Source: Pacificoceanicola onchidii
GTDB lineage: Bacteria; Pseudomonadota; Alphaproteobacteria; Rhodobacterales; Rhodobacteraceae
NCBI RefSeq assembly: GCF_004804335.1
Contig: NZ_SRXY01000005.1
Location: forward strand, 124,001 to 188,000
Direction: 5' to 3'
DNA length: 64,000 nucleotides
In this document: positions 1 to 8,556 of the stretch, piece after piece
How positions within the stretch are numbered: position 1 is the stretch's first letter
Layout: every line of letters starts with the position of its first letter
Program-made: the position numbers and the translations under genes
Notes under the pieces: generated by a model
The model's database searches: none
What the model was told of the DNA's origin: nothing
The model's input: the letters and a program-made list of their open reading frames with translations, nothing else

Positions 1-215
1 TGAAAGCGGTGACATCGGAAGCCACTCCCAGGTACCGGATCGCGCCGCATTTGCATCCTCCGGAGATCGTTTTTGTCATACTCGCCGCTCCCAAAGCCTA
101 AATTGCCGTACCCGGTGCTCCAGCCGCAGACACCTAATGATACAATTTGCATGAACCTTTGGTGATGCTACGGTCGATGTGAAAAGATTTCCAGAATTAC
201 TGGAGGGACGCTGCC

Positions 216-1016
216 ATGGCTGATCCGTTTCAAGATGTGGATGCTGCAGGAGAAGAGTTCATTTCTGCGTTTGCGGATTCCATGGATGAACGCCAATCAG
301 ACCCCACGATGGAGAAAATCGTTTCAAAGTACCTTGGGAGACTGGCGTTTTCCGAAGACGGTTTGACGGTTGAAGTCGGGTGCGGTGCGGGCGCCGTCAC
401 GCGGCGGATCGCCGAAAAAGCCTATCCCGGTCGGGTCATCGGCTTCGAGCCTTCCGTGGGTTTTGTAAATGAAGCAAAAGCACGGGTCGGAGGGCGCGAT
501 AATGTGGCGTTTGAGGTTGCCGATGGTGCCTCGCTGCCCTTGGAAGATGGGTCTGTCGATAACCTCATCATGCACACGGTGCTGACGCACGTTGAATACC
601 CGGCGCCGCTTTTGAATGAGGCCCGTCGCGTTCTCAAATCGGGTGGGTTCCTGGTTGTGTGTGATGCGGACTTTTCCAAGGCATCGTTGGGCAATATGCC
701 GAACGATCCTCTGGATGCTTGCGCCAAGATTTTTGTCAGTGAATTCGTCACCGATCCACATGCAGTCGCGAAGCTGCAAGGGCTTGCGACGAACGCGGGC
801 TTTTCGATCCACGACATCAGCTTTCAGAGTCGGAGCGTACTGGACAATGATCAAATGCTGCCATGGGTCGAAGAAACCGGTAAGCTGCTGATGAAGCGAG
901 GAGAAATCGGCGAGGCTTTGCACACCGGTTTGGTTGCCGAATACCGCCGTCGTGCGCGGGAAGGGACACTCTACGGCTATCAGGTTTTTGCAACGCTGAT
1001 CGCCAAATGCCCGTAG
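216..1016 (+). CDS. Class I SAM-dependent methyltransferase
   Basis: This 266-residue protein is a Rossmann-fold, S-adenosylmethionine-dependent methyltransferase. The glycine-rich SAM loop VEVGCGAGA is at residues 52–60, the acidic post-I strand (GFEPS) is near 76–80, and a motif-IV-like strand (DNLIMHTVLTHVEYP) is near 115–129. The substrate cannot be read from the sequence; the Methyltransf_11/25 type would suit a small molecule or quinone-like acceptor. GGAGGG seven bases before the ATG supports the start. The gene stands alone, and its base composition and codon use look less GC-rich than the genes to its right, so it may have been acquired. The family is certain; the role is unknown. 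Confidence 0.85.
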   Translation: MADPFQDVDAAGEEFISAFADSMDERQSDPTMEKIVSKYLGRLAFSEDGLTVEVGCGAGAVTRRIAEKAYPGRVIGFEPSVGFVNEAKARVGGRDNVAFEVADGASLPLEDGSVDNLIMHTVLTHVEYPAPLLNEARRVLKSGGFLVVCDADFSKASLGNMPNDPLDACAKIFVSEFVTDPHAVAKLQGLATNAGFSIHDISFQSRSVLDNDQMLPWVEETGKLLMKRGEIGEALHTGLVAEYRRRAREGTLYGYQVFATLIAKCP

Positions 1017-1220
1017 GCAGGCCTTGTTGCGGCCCTTGCCCGCCAGGGGGTAATCAAGCGAAACAGGAAAAAAGCCGACATCGGGCGGGAAGCAATCAAC
1101 GGCAGACAGAACCCTCCGATCGGCTGTGCGCCGAAGGGCTCAGGGGCTGGTCCCGAAGGCGGGTTTGTTGGTAACCAGAGGCAAATCCCCGATCCAGGGG
1201 GCATTTGGGGTGAGGGCGCG

Positions 1221-2015
1221 ATGCAGACAGTTGGCATTATCGGATATGGCGCGATGGCCGCCTATGTGGCGCGACATCTGGCGGGCAGTTCATGGGCCTT
1301 GACCCATTGCATTGCCCGCAAGGGGCGGGAGGCTGCGGCGCGGGCTGCGATTGGCGCGGATGTCACGGTGGCTTATGACGCGGATGATCTGGGCGCTGTG
1401 CCCGATCTTGTGGTGGATTGCGCAGGGCATCAGGGGCTGAAGGCGCATGGGGCTGCGTTTCTGCGGCGCGGTGTTCCGGTGGTCAGCGCCTCGCTCGGCG
1501 CTTTGGCGGATGCGCAGACCTATCAGGCGCTGCAGGAGGCGGCGGAAAGCGGCAAGACGCAGCTGCAACTGGCGTCCGGGGCCATTGGTGCGCTGGATGC
1601 GCTGTCTGCCGCGCGGATTGGTGGGCTGAGCGATGTGGTCTACACCGGCCGAAAGCCGCCGCAAAGCTGGCGCGGCACGCCGGCGGAGGAGGGGGGCTGC
1701 CTCGAGGCACTGGACGAGGCGATGACCCATTTTGAAGGCTCGGCCAGAGACGCCGCGCTGCGCTATCCCAAGAATGCCAATGTCGCCGCTGCCGTGGCGC
1801 TGGCAGGTGTCGGGTTCGACAAGACGCAGGCGCGGTTGATCGCGGATCCGAAGGCGCAGGGAAACACGCACACTCTCTCGGCCAGCGGGGCCTTTGGATC
1901 GTTCACCTTTACCATATCCGGCGAGAGCCTGCCGGATACGCCGCGCACCTCTGCGCTGGCTGCAATGAGTGTTGTGGACCGGATTTTCCGCCAGAGCGCA
2001 CCGATTGTCATCTGA
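1221..2015 (+). CDS. nadX: L-aspartate dehydrogenase (NadX type)
   Basis: The 264-residue product has an N-terminal NAD(P)-binding fold (GIIGYGAMA, residues 5–13) and a C-terminal aspartate dehydrogenase domain with the family segment YPKNANVAAAVALAGVGFD. NadX enzymes oxidise L-aspartate to iminoaspartate with NAD(P)+, feeding quinolinate and NAD synthesis in place of or beside NadB; some members work in aspartate or ammonia metabolism. The gene stands alone, with no nadA or nadC beside it, so a de novo NAD role is inferred only from the family. The start follows a purine-rich GGGGTGAGGG stretch. Confidence 0.85.
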   Translation: MQTVGIIGYGAMAAYVARHLAGSSWALTHCIARKGREAAARAAIGADVTVAYDADDLGAVPDLVVDCAGHQGLKAHGAAFLRRGVPVVSASLGALADAQTYQALQEAAESGKTQLQLASGAIGALDALSAARIGGLSDVVYTGRKPPQSWRGTPAEEGGCLEALDEAMTHFEGSARDAALRYPKNANVAAAVALAGVGFDKTQARLIADPKAQGNTHTLSASGAFGSFTFTISGESLPDTPRTSALAAMSVVDRIFRQSAPIVI

Positions 2016-2090
2016 CGGCAGGCGCGCGATTGACTGTGCGGTTGCGCTCTAGGTCGCCCTGCCTGATACCGGACGGGTCGGCAGGGTTTG

Positions 2091-2711
2091 TCAGCAGAGT
2101 TCTGTGCCCGATGACGTCAGCGCGTGTTCGGCGCGATCGGTTGCGGCGGCGGCCAGCGTGCCGGATTTGACGATCTGCACGTGATAGCCCCGGTTGCGGG
2201 CGGCGAGGGCGGTTTTCAGCACGCAATAGTTCAGGTCCAGCCCGACAAGGCGCAGCGCGCCAACGTCAAGTCGTGCCAGAAGGGTATCGAGCGCGCCGGT
2301 TTCGAACCCGTCCTGCACCCGTTTGACAAGCACATGATCGGGAAGAGGCGCGAAGGGGGGCGCAAGCTCGGTCCCGTCCGTGCCTTCAAGGGCCTGACCT
2401 TTCATGGTCAGCCGGGCGAGGATCTTGGTCGATGGGATTGACCATTCCTGACGCAGGGCGATGACAGGAACGTTCTGCGCCCGCGCGGCGGAGGCTTCGG
2501 CAAGAATGGCGGCGGCGGCTGCGGACTTGGCGTCTTCCGAATAAGGCCCGTGGTCCCAGAACACGGTTTGGAGATCGATCAGCAGAAGGGCGGAGCCGGT
2601 GCGATCCGCGATCCTGTCTCCGGTGCTGACAGCACCGATGCGCCGGATCCCATTGCCGAGCCAGAGCAGGATCAGGAGGGTCGCGGCACCCAAAACATAG
2701 GCAATAGTCAT
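2091..2711 (-). CDS. Isochorismatase-family cysteine hydrolase with N-terminal membrane anchor
   Basis: This is a 206-residue isochorismatase-fold hydrolase. The usual catalytic triad can be placed at Asp46 (LLIDLQ), Lys130 (LVKR) and Cys163 (LNYCV). Unlike most family members it starts with a hydrophobic segment (residues about 3–20), which suggests membrane anchoring or export. The substrate (an amide such as nicotinamide, or an enol ether) cannot be told. Its start codon overlaps the stop of the upstream MarR gene by 4 bp, so the two are co-transcribed and the MarR protein probably controls it. Confidence 0.8.
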   Translation of the reverse strand: MTIAYVLGAATLLILLWLGNGIRRIGAVSTGDRIADRTGSALLLIDLQTVFWDHGPYSEDAKSAAAAAILAEASAARAQNVPVIALRQEWSIPSTKILARLTMKGQALEGTDGTELAPPFAPLPDHVLVKRVQDGFETGALDTLLARLDVGALRLVGLDLNYCVLKTALAARNRGYHVQIVKSGTLAAAATDRAEHALTSSGTELC

Positions 2712-3169
2712 TCTTCGGGGCTCCCCTGTTTGCGCAGCCTGTCCGTGACCGCGCAGACGACATCCAGCGCGCGGGCAATGTCCTGACTGTCCAGATCGGC
2801 GCCAAGCTCTGCCATGAGCGCCAGTTCCTTCGAGATGATCTGTTCGATCAGGCTGCGGCCCTGATCGGTCAAGGCCAGGAAGGGCGAGCGTTTGTGGCGC
2901 GGGTTCGGGCGCTGCTCGACAAAGCCGGAGGCTAGAGTTTCATTGCACATGACCTGCACGTATTGGCGTTTGATTTCGAGCCGGGCGGCGATCTCCGGGA
3001 CGGTCTGTTCGCCGCTCTGGTGCAAGATTTCCAGAACGGCGCGCATTCGGACGGTCAGGCCGGTTCCGGCCAGACCCGCTTCGACGCAGGCTTCTGCCGC
3101 TTGCATCAGCGGGCGGGACATCCAGACGAGGCGGTGGAGGTGTTCAGCTTTCATATTGACACTATACAT
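2708..3169 (-). CDS. MarR-family transcriptional regulator
   Basis: The 153-residue product is a winged-helix MarR regulator. The recognition region is about residues 45–75 (ILHQSGEQTVPEIAARLEIKRQYVQ), followed by a wing region rich in charged residues (RPNPRHKRSPFLALT). It is the first gene of a two-gene operon with the isochorismatase-like hydrolase. Palindromes built of TTGACA/TGTCAA overlap the start, as expected for autorepression. Neither possible ATG (3169, or an internal one at 3154) has a ribosome binding site. If the operator lies upstream of the coding start, 3154 is the better choice. Confidence 0.82.
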   Translation of the reverse strand: MYSVNMKAEHLHRLVWMSRPLMQAAEACVEAGLAGTGLTVRMRAVLEILHQSGEQTVPEIAARLEIKRQYVQVMCNETLASGFVEQRPNPRHKRSPFLALTDQGRSLIEQIISKELALMAELGADLDSQDIARALDVVCAVTDRLRKQGSPEE

Positions 3170-3183
3170 GTCAACTTGACAAG
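3156..3183. promoter_or_regulatory. Operator-like palindromes at the MarR gene
   Basis: TTGACA (3156–3161) and TGTCAA (3169–3174) form an inverted repeat with a 7-bp spacer. TGTCAACTTGACA (3169–3181) is itself a perfect inverted repeat around a central C. They sit at the start of the MarR gene and are the likely autoregulatory operator. The second 13-mer recurs exactly, in reverse complement, in front of the TetR gene at 43534–43546. Confidence 0.6.
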
Positions 3184-3232
3184 TTCAATGTCATTTTGAG
3201 GCGACTGGCTGCAACGCCGGATGACGCGAGCG

Positions 3233-4114
3233 TTATTCGGACCCGGCGGCGGAGCGTGTCTTGAGCCAGTTCACGACGTCAACCACTGCGCCGTTGCTTT
3301 TCGCGCTGCGGGGCATCAGGACGTAGAAGTCATTCCCGTCCGTCTCCCACATCGGGCCAACCGCGATCAGACGACCGGCGTCCAGATCGTGGGTCACCAG
3401 AAAGCGGCTGACGAGGGCGACACCTTGCCCGGCAATGGCCGCATCGACCGCCAGGGCGGTCTGGCTCAAACGCAGGCCACGAAGAGACTGCGTCTGCACG
3501 CCGAGATAGGCAAGGTATCGCGGCCAGTGGTCATGGGTGTCATGGATTTTCGGCAGTTTGGCCAGGGCTTCCGGCGCAACCGGATGGCCCGTATCCCCGA
3601 CAAGCGCCGGGGCGGCCACGGCGATCAGGGATTGCCGGAACAGCAGCGTTGTCTCCAGCGCGGCCCCGAAAGGCGGCGCGCCCTGACGCACCGCAAGATC
3701 AATCCCGTCGCTGTGAAAGCTGGAGACCTTCTCTGTCGCCATGATCCGCAGGTCGACGTTTGGACAGACGGCCATGAAGTCCGGCAGGTTCGGGATCAGC
3801 CATTTCGCCGCAAAGGTCGGGGTGACGCTGATCACCACCTTGTTCGGCTCCGGTTTCAGCTCGTCCGTTGCGGCGCGCAACTGCGCAAAGATCTGCGCGA
3901 TCCGGCTGTGATAGCTGCGCCCGGCGGATGTGAAGGCCAGCCCCTTGGGCACCCGGTCAAACAGTTTGACGTCCAGATGCGCCTCAAGCTGGCGCACCTG
4001 CTGGGCCACGGCCCCTTGTGTGACACCCAGCTCGTCCGCAGCGGCGCGGAAGCTGAGGCGGCGACCTGCGGCATCAAAGGCGCGCAGGCTGTTGAGAGGC
4101 GGAAGTTCGGTCAT
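3233..4114 (-). CDS. LysR-family transcriptional regulator (GcvA-like)
   Basis: This 293-residue LysR regulator has its HTH at residues about 8–65 (LNSLRAFDAAGRRLSFRAAADELGVTQGAVAQQVRQLE), followed by a long linker helix and a two-lobed effector-binding domain. The N-terminal sequence is of the GcvA/AmpR kind. It is transcribed away from an SDR oxidoreductase gene 98 bp upstream, the classical arrangement for a LysR protein and its target. A perfect CAATAG-N5-CTATTG inverted repeat lies in the gap. The effector is unknown. Confidence 0.88.
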   Translation of the reverse strand: MTELPPLNSLRAFDAAGRRLSFRAAADELGVTQGAVAQQVRQLEAHLDVKLFDRVPKGLAFTSAGRSYHSRIAQIFAQLRAATDELKPEPNKVVISVTPTFAAKWLIPNLPDFMAVCPNVDLRIMATEKVSSFHSDGIDLAVRQGAPPFGAALETTLLFRQSLIAVAAPALVGDTGHPVAPEALAKLPKIHDTHDHWPRYLAYLGVQTQSLRGLRLSQTALAVDAAIAGQGVALVSRFLVTHDLDAGRLIAVGPMWETDGNDFYVLMPRSAKSNGAVVDVVNWLKTRSAAGSE

Positions 4115-4118
4115 TCTG

Positions 4119-4135
4119 CAATAGTATTTCTATTG
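4119..4135. promoter_or_regulatory. LysR-type operator (CAATAG-N5-CTATTG)
   Basis: This perfect 6-bp inverted repeat with a 5-bp AT-rich spacer has the T-N11-A geometry typical of LysR-family boxes. It begins 5 bp upstream of the LysR start codon and about 80 bp before the preferred start of the divergent SDR gene. That placing suits autoregulation plus activation of the SDR gene. Confidence 0.6.
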
Positions 4136-4212
4136 TCATGGAGTATCAATTCTCAATCGCACCACGGGGAGAAAGGGGCAATATAGAGTCAATTCACAGA
4201 AGGGTGCGAACA

Positions 4213-4917
4213 ATGACAGTAGAAAAGGTAGCCTTGATCACGGCGGCTGGCAGCGGCATGGGCGCGGATGCGGCGCGCAAACTGGCGGCGGATGGCTTCA
4301 AGGTTGGCATCCTGTCCGCCTCCGGCAAGGGCGAGGCGCTTGGGCAGGAGCTGGGCGGGTTTGGCGTGACAGGCTCCAACCTCGACGGCGCGGCGCTGAG
4401 CGAACTGGTTGACGGCGCAAAAGCGCGCTGGGGCCGTGTCGACGTTCTGGTGAACTCTGCCGGTCACGGGCCGAAGGGGCCGGTTCTTGAGATCAGCGAT
4501 GAGGACTGGCATCAGGGCATGGAGGTCTACCTGATGAACGTGATCCGCCCGACACGGCTGGTGACGCCGCTGATGCAGGCGCAGGGTGGCGGGGCGATCA
4601 TCAATATCTCGACCTTTGCCGCGTTTGAGCCGGATCCGCTCTTTCCGACCTCCGGCGTGTTCCGCGCCGGGCTGGCGGCCTTCACCAAGCTCTACTCGGA
4701 CAAATATGCGCCGGACAACATCCGGATGAACAACGTTCTGCCGGGCTTCATCGACAGTCTGCCCGAAACCGAAGACCGCAGGGCGCGCATTCCCATGGGG
4801 CGTTATGGCGCGGCGGGGGAGGTGTCTTCGCTGATTTCTTGGCTCGCCTCGCAGGATGGCGGCTACATGACAGGCCAGAACCTGCGCATCGACGGAGGGC
4901 TGACCCGTGCCGTCTGA
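4213..4917 (+). CDS. SDR-family oxidoreductase
   Basis: This is a short-chain dehydrogenase of 234 residues from the preferred ATG. It carries a nucleotide-binding segment (LITAAGSGMGADAARKLA), an NSAG-type strand (LVNSAGHG) and a C-terminal TGQNLRIDGG motif. The catalytic region is unusual: Ser is present (IINISTFAAF), but the usual YxxxK is replaced by F/S-containing sequence (TSGVFRAGLAAFTK), so the catalytic Tyr may be missing. An upstream in-frame ATG at 4138 would add 25 non-homologous residues and run from the LysR operator, so 4213 is preferred. The LysR protein is its likely regulator. Confidence 0.82.
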   Translation: MTVEKVALITAAGSGMGADAARKLAADGFKVGILSASGKGEALGQELGGFGVTGSNLDGAALSELVDGAKARWGRVDVLVNSAGHGPKGPVLEISDEDWHQGMEVYLMNVIRPTRLVTPLMQAQGGGAIINISTFAAFEPDPLFPTSGVFRAGLAAFTKLYSDKYAPDNIRMNNVLPGFIDSLPETEDRRARIPMGRYGAAGEVSSLISWLASQDGGYMTGQNLRIDGGLTRAV

Positions 4918-5158
4918 CATGGTTGTGCAGAGCCCGTCGCGCGAGCGGCTCGTGTTTGCGGTCAAATGGGGCGCATCGGCGGTTCAGATCATGGGATACA
5001 CGGCAACCGGCTTCGGCTGGACGCCGTGGAACCTCTATCTGTTTCTCGTCGGCGTGGTCGGATGGTTCGCCGTTGGGGCGCTGTGGAATGACAAGGCCCT
5101 GATGCTTGTCCATCTCGTTGCACTGGGCGCGATGATCGCGGGGATGACGAGCGGTTGA
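4907..5158 (+). CDS. Small membrane protein (DUF6552-like)
   Basis: This 83-residue protein has two predicted membrane segments (about 24–58 and 63–80) with conserved-looking Trp and Gly residues (GFGWTPWNLYLFLVGVVGW, ALWNDKALMLVHLVALG). It overlaps the end of the SDR gene by 11 bp. The GTG at 4907 has GGAGGG seven bases upstream, while the alternative ATG at 4919 has none, so the GTG is chosen. Small proteins of this pattern are annotated DUF6552 in rhodobacteria; that assignment is from memory. Function unknown; translational coupling to the SDR gene is likely. Confidence 0.7.
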   Translation: MPSDMVVQSPSRERLVFAVKWGASAVQIMGYTATGFGWTPWNLYLFLVGVVGWFAVGALWNDKALMLVHLVALGAMIAGMTSG

Positions 5159-5315
5159 AGGACTGGGGGCGAGTTATCAAAAGGAGCGCGACCGCGCGCT
5201 TGGGGCGCGTCCGGGGGAAGCGCCGTGTTTGCAAATGGCGAGGCGACGCATTTGGGGATTGGCTCAAAGGTGTTGAGGGGGAGGTCCGCTTCAGGTCTCA
5301 CCTAAGCAAAGCGTT

Positions 5316-5729
5316 TCAGGGTTTCTTGAGCGGCACCCCGTAGAGCTCCAGCTTGTGCCCGGTGAGGCGATAGCCGAGTTTGCGGGCGATTTTTTCCTGA
5401 AGAGCTTCGATTTCGGGATCAACGAACTCGATGACCGTGCCGGTGGTGGTGTCGATCAGGTGGTCGTGGTGTTCGCGTTTGGCGTCTTCGTAGCGGGCGC
5501 GGCCGTCGCCGAAGTCGACCTTTTCCAGGATGCCGCGTTCCTCGAAGAGTTTGACGGTGCGGTAGACGGTGGCAATCGAGATGCCCGGATCCACCGCCGC
5601 CGCGCGGGCGTGCAGTTCTTCGGCGTCCGGGTGATCGCGGGACGATTCGAGGATTTCTGCGATGGTTCGGCGCTGGCCGGTCAGGCGCAGGCCCTTGTCA
5701 CGGCAGCGATCGAGAATGGTGTTGCTCAT
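5316..5729 (-). CDS. Fur-family metalloregulator (Fur/Mur type)
   Basis: This 137-residue Fur-family repressor has an N-terminal winged helix (LRLTGQRRTIAEIL; recognition helix GISIATVYRTVKLFEE) and a C-terminal dimer domain with the metal-binding segment HHDHLID. The CxxC structural zinc pair that follows this segment in E. coli Fur is absent (TTTGTVIEF here), as in alphaproteobacterial Fur/Mur proteins that sense manganese or iron. Its ATG overlaps the stop of the EamA gene upstream. Whether it answers to Fe or Mn cannot be told from sequence. Confidence 0.88.
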   Translation of the reverse strand: MSNTILDRCRDKGLRLTGQRRTIAEILESSRDHPDAEELHARAAAVDPGISIATVYRTVKLFEERGILEKVDFGDGRARYEDAKREHHDHLIDTTTGTVIEFVDPEIEALQEKIARKLGYRLTGHKLELYGVPLKKP

Positions 5730-6646
5730 GGGCGGGCCTGTTTCGCGGTTTCATCCGTTTTGCCAAAACTGGAGGGCGAGGCCAAGGGGGCGCGGGGCCG
5801 GAGCAGGAAGAGCGCGAGGCTCAGGATGACGATGCCGCCGCCAAGCAACATGCGGAGGGTGGGGGCCTCGCCAAAACCGATCCAGACCCAGAGCGGGCCA
5901 AGCACGGTTTCCAGCAGCATCAGAAGCGAGACCGTGGCAGCGGGGACATGACGAGAGGCGGCGCTGAGGCAGAAGAAGGCCAGCGGCAGGAACACCAGAC
6001 CGGTGAGCAGGATCGCGGCAGGATTGCCGGCGGTCATGGCGGCGGGGGTGGTGATCCACAGGCCAGTGAGGCCGGAGCAGAGCGCGCCAAGGCCGATCCC
6101 GGCCAGAAGCGGCAGCTGTGGGTTGTGGCGCAGGGTGACGAAGTTGATCGCAAGGGCTAGGGCAACGCCAAGCCCGAAGGTGGCCCCGATCAGGGCAGTG
6201 CCGCCGGTGCCGAAACCCGATTTTCCGGAGACGGCCAGCGCGATGCCGATCAGCACGAAAAGCATGGTGCGCCATGTGGCGGGCGGGGTGCGCTCACCAT
6301 AGAGCATCTGGGCGAGCAGGGCGCTCCAGATCGGCACCGTGGCGATGCCAAGCAGAACGGGTGCCACGGGCGCGGCGGCAATGCCCAGAGGGAAGAGCAT
6401 GGCGTTGGCATATTGGCAGCAGACGATGGTCAGTCCGGGCAGGCTGAGGAGCGCGGCGAGGTCAGACAGGCGGGTGCGGCTGGTGACAAGCCATGCGAGC
6501 AGGAACAGGCTGCCCATACACAGCCCGCGCCAGCCCAGCATCTGGAAGCCGTCCATGCCGGACAGCCGCATGAAAAGTGCATCCGGGGTCAGGATCAAAG
6601 CGCCAAAGAGCGCCAGCCCCAGACCCCGGCGGGATGTCTGCGTCAC
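5726..6646 (-). CDS. EamA/DMT-superfamily transporter
   Basis: This 306-residue, roughly ten-helix protein is made of two EamA repeats of the drug/metabolite transporter superfamily. Hydrophobic segments run from the N-terminus (LGLALFGALILTPDALFMRL) to the C-terminus (MLLGGGIVILSLALFLLRP). Substrate unknown; relatives export amino acids or metabolites. The start is GTG at 6646, eight bases after the stop of the DUF533 gene, and the stop overlaps the Fur-family gene, so the three probably form one transcript. Confidence 0.88.
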   Translation of the reverse strand: MTQTSRRGLGLALFGALILTPDALFMRLSGMDGFQMLGWRGLCMGSLFLLAWLVTSRTRLSDLAALLSLPGLTIVCCQYANAMLFPLGIAAAPVAPVLLGIATVPIWSALLAQMLYGERTPPATWRTMLFVLIGIALAVSGKSGFGTGGTALIGATFGLGVALALAINFVTLRHNPQLPLLAGIGLGALCSGLTGLWITTPAAMTAGNPAAILLTGLVFLPLAFFCLSAASRHVPAATVSLLMLLETVLGPLWVWIGFGEAPTLRMLLGGGIVILSLALFLLRPRAPLASPSSFGKTDETAKQARP

Positions 6647-6654
6647 GCGCTGTG

Positions 6655-7521
6655 TCAGGCGTAGAGCGGTTGCAGGCCCATCTGCATGTGCAGCGTGTTG
6701 ACCGTGGGTTCATCCAGCGCCATCGCCTTGGCGAGGCTGTCGAGGTACTGCGCTTCGGCGGCGGTGTCGACGCGGATGGTCATGAGCGAGGCGCTGTAGA
6801 CCTGCGTGCGCATGGGCACCGGCGTGTCTCCGGCGAGACCCGCGGCATCCACCGGCGCGGCCAGCTGGTCCTGGACAAAGGCCATGTCCTCGGCATCGGC
6901 ATCATCGCCGAGGGTTTCGATGATCTTGGCCTTTTCGGCCTCGTCAATGCCGCCGTCGGCCTTGGCGGCCTGGATCATGGCGCGCAGCATGAGCGCGGCC
7001 ATTTCCTCGCCCTGCGGGTTGATGTCCTTGGTGTTGAAAGCGTCAAGCATGGCGCCCGCGCCTTTGCCCTGAGCCATGGAAGCCGCGCCGAGAAGGCCCG
7101 CGAGACCCGCGCCGCCGGTGCCCAGCTGGCTGAGCAGACCGGAGCCTTCGCCACCCGAAGACGAGCCGCCGCCAAAGGCGCCCATCATGGACGAAAGATC
7201 CATGCCGCCTCCCTGAAGCTTTTCCATCATTTCGGCCATGGGGTTGGCGCCTGCGCTGCCCATGCCGCCCATCATCGCGCCAAGGCCGCCTTGTTTGAAG
7301 GTCTCCATCATGTCGTTGAGCGGGTTGTCCGGCATCTGCGGCATGTCCGGCATCTGGCCGGACAGAGCCTGACCCATCTGCGCCTGAGCCGCGCTGGCCG
7401 GGTGTTCCCCCTTGATCTGCGCACCGCCGCCGAGCAGACCGCCGGAGCCGGAAAGCTTGTCCACGCCGCGCGCCGCCGCGTAGCCAATTGCAATCTTTGC
7501 CAGTGTCCCCATCAAACCCAT
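6655..7521 (-). CDS. DUF533 / TerB-like protein (YebE family)
   Basis: This 288-residue protein has a short hydrophobic N-terminus (MGLMGTLAKIAIGYAAARGV), a low-complexity Gly/Met-rich middle (about 40–160) and a C-terminal helical DUF533/TerB-like domain (AALMLRAMIQAAKADGGIDEAEKAKI onward). The open frame runs further upstream, but GGAAGGAG just before 7521 and homology both favour this start. YebE-type proteins are inner-membrane stress-associated proteins of unknown activity. It leads the cluster DUF533–EamA–Fur. Confidence 0.82.
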   Translation of the reverse strand: MGLMGTLAKIAIGYAAARGVDKLSGSGGLLGGGAQIKGEHPASAAQAQMGQALSGQMPDMPQMPDNPLNDMMETFKQGGLGAMMGGMGSAGANPMAEMMEKLQGGGMDLSSMMGAFGGGSSSGGEGSGLLSQLGTGGAGLAGLLGAASMAQGKGAGAMLDAFNTKDINPQGEEMAALMLRAMIQAAKADGGIDEAEKAKIIETLGDDADAEDMAFVQDQLAAPVDAAGLAGDTPVPMRTQVYSASLMTIRVDTAAEAQYLDSLAKAMALDEPTVNTLHMQMGLQPLYA

Positions 7522-7632
7522 GTCGGTCTCCTTCCCGTTGATACACATTCCGATCTTGTACAGATTGGCAGGTTTTTCCGCGAAGTCACAGGGTTGATTG
7601 ACCTTTCGTGCAATCCGGTGTCCTTGGACGGC

Positions 7633-8520
7633 ATGGAACGCAAGGACAGCATGGACCTGATGGGCGCGGCGGGAATGGTGACATTCGCTGCCATGCTGGC
7701 GCTCAACCAGGTGGTGATCAAGGTGTCGAACGACGGGTTTGGCCCGATCTTCGGGGCCGGGCTGCGTTCGGTTCTGGCGCTTGGCGTGTTGTTTATCTGG
7801 GTATGGGGGACCGGGCGGCCCATCCAGGGCTTGCGCGAGAGCCTGTGGTCCGGGCTGCTGCTTGGCGGGCTTTTCAGCGTGGAGTTCATCCTGCTGTTTC
7901 TGGCGCTGGATTACACCACCGTCTCCCGCTCGGCGATCCTGTTCTATTCCATGCCGGTCTGGCTGGCGCTGATCGCGCATGTCGCGCTGCCGGGAGAGAG
8001 CTTGTCTCTGAGGCGCGGCATCGGGCTTGTGCTGGCGATGGCCGGAGTGGTCTGGGCGCTGGCCGACCCGGCGAGCCTGTCAGCGGGGAACCTCTGGGGG
8101 GATGCGTTGGCCTTGGGCGGGGCGTTCTGCTGGGCGGGGATTGCCTTGACGGTGCGGCTGACGCGGGTTTCCAAGCTGTCCGCAGAGACGCAGCTTTTCT
8201 GGCAGTTGATGGTGTCGGCGGTGGTCCTGACGGCTGTAGCGCCGCTCTTTGGCGATCTTTTGCGCGCGCCCACATGGCTGCATTGGGCGGGCATGGCCTA
8301 TCAGGCGGTTCTGGTGGCGAGCCTCGGGTTCCTGTTCTGGCTGCGGCTGATGGCGATCTATCCGGCGTCTGACATTGCCGCGTTTTCCTTCTTGTCACCG
8401 GTGCTTGCGGTGGGGTTCGGCTGGGCCTTGCTCAGAGAGCCGGTGGGGCCGGGGTTCCTGGGCGCGCTGGGACTTGTGGCCGTGGGGATTGTGCTGATCA
8501 ATGTGCGGCGGAGGCGGTGA
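7633..8520 (+). CDS. EamA-family transporter
   Basis: This second, unrelated-looking EamA/DMT transporter has 295 residues and two five-helix halves (first near MVTFAAMLALNQVVIKV, last near ALGLVAVGIVLINV). The open frame extends upstream over the antisense DUF533 gene, but homology begins at MERKDSMDLMG. ATG 7633 is used; ATG 7651 has the better ribosome site (AAGGA). It is transcribed away from the DUF533 gene and runs toward selO. Substrate unknown. Confidence 0.85.
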   Translation: MERKDSMDLMGAAGMVTFAAMLALNQVVIKVSNDGFGPIFGAGLRSVLALGVLFIWVWGTGRPIQGLRESLWSGLLLGGLFSVEFILLFLALDYTTVSRSAILFYSMPVWLALIAHVALPGESLSLRRGIGLVLAMAGVVWALADPASLSAGNLWGDALALGGAFCWAGIALTVRLTRVSKLSAETQLFWQLMVSAVVLTAVAPLFGDLLRAPTWLHWAGMAYQAVLVASLGFLFWLRLMAIYPASDIAAFSFLSPVLAVGFGWALLREPVGPGFLGALGLVAVGIVLINVRRRR

Positions 8521-8556
8521 GGGAGAGAGCCGGTAACGGCCGTTCACCTCACCTCA

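Noticed and set aside
1017-1220. Possible gene remnant between the methyltransferase and nadX
   Set aside because: No frame gives a recognisable domain on either strand; treated as non-coding.
4138-4212. Upstream start for the SDR gene at 4138
   Set aside because: It would begin 2 bp from the LysR operator, leaving no promoter or leader, and adds residues without SDR similarity.
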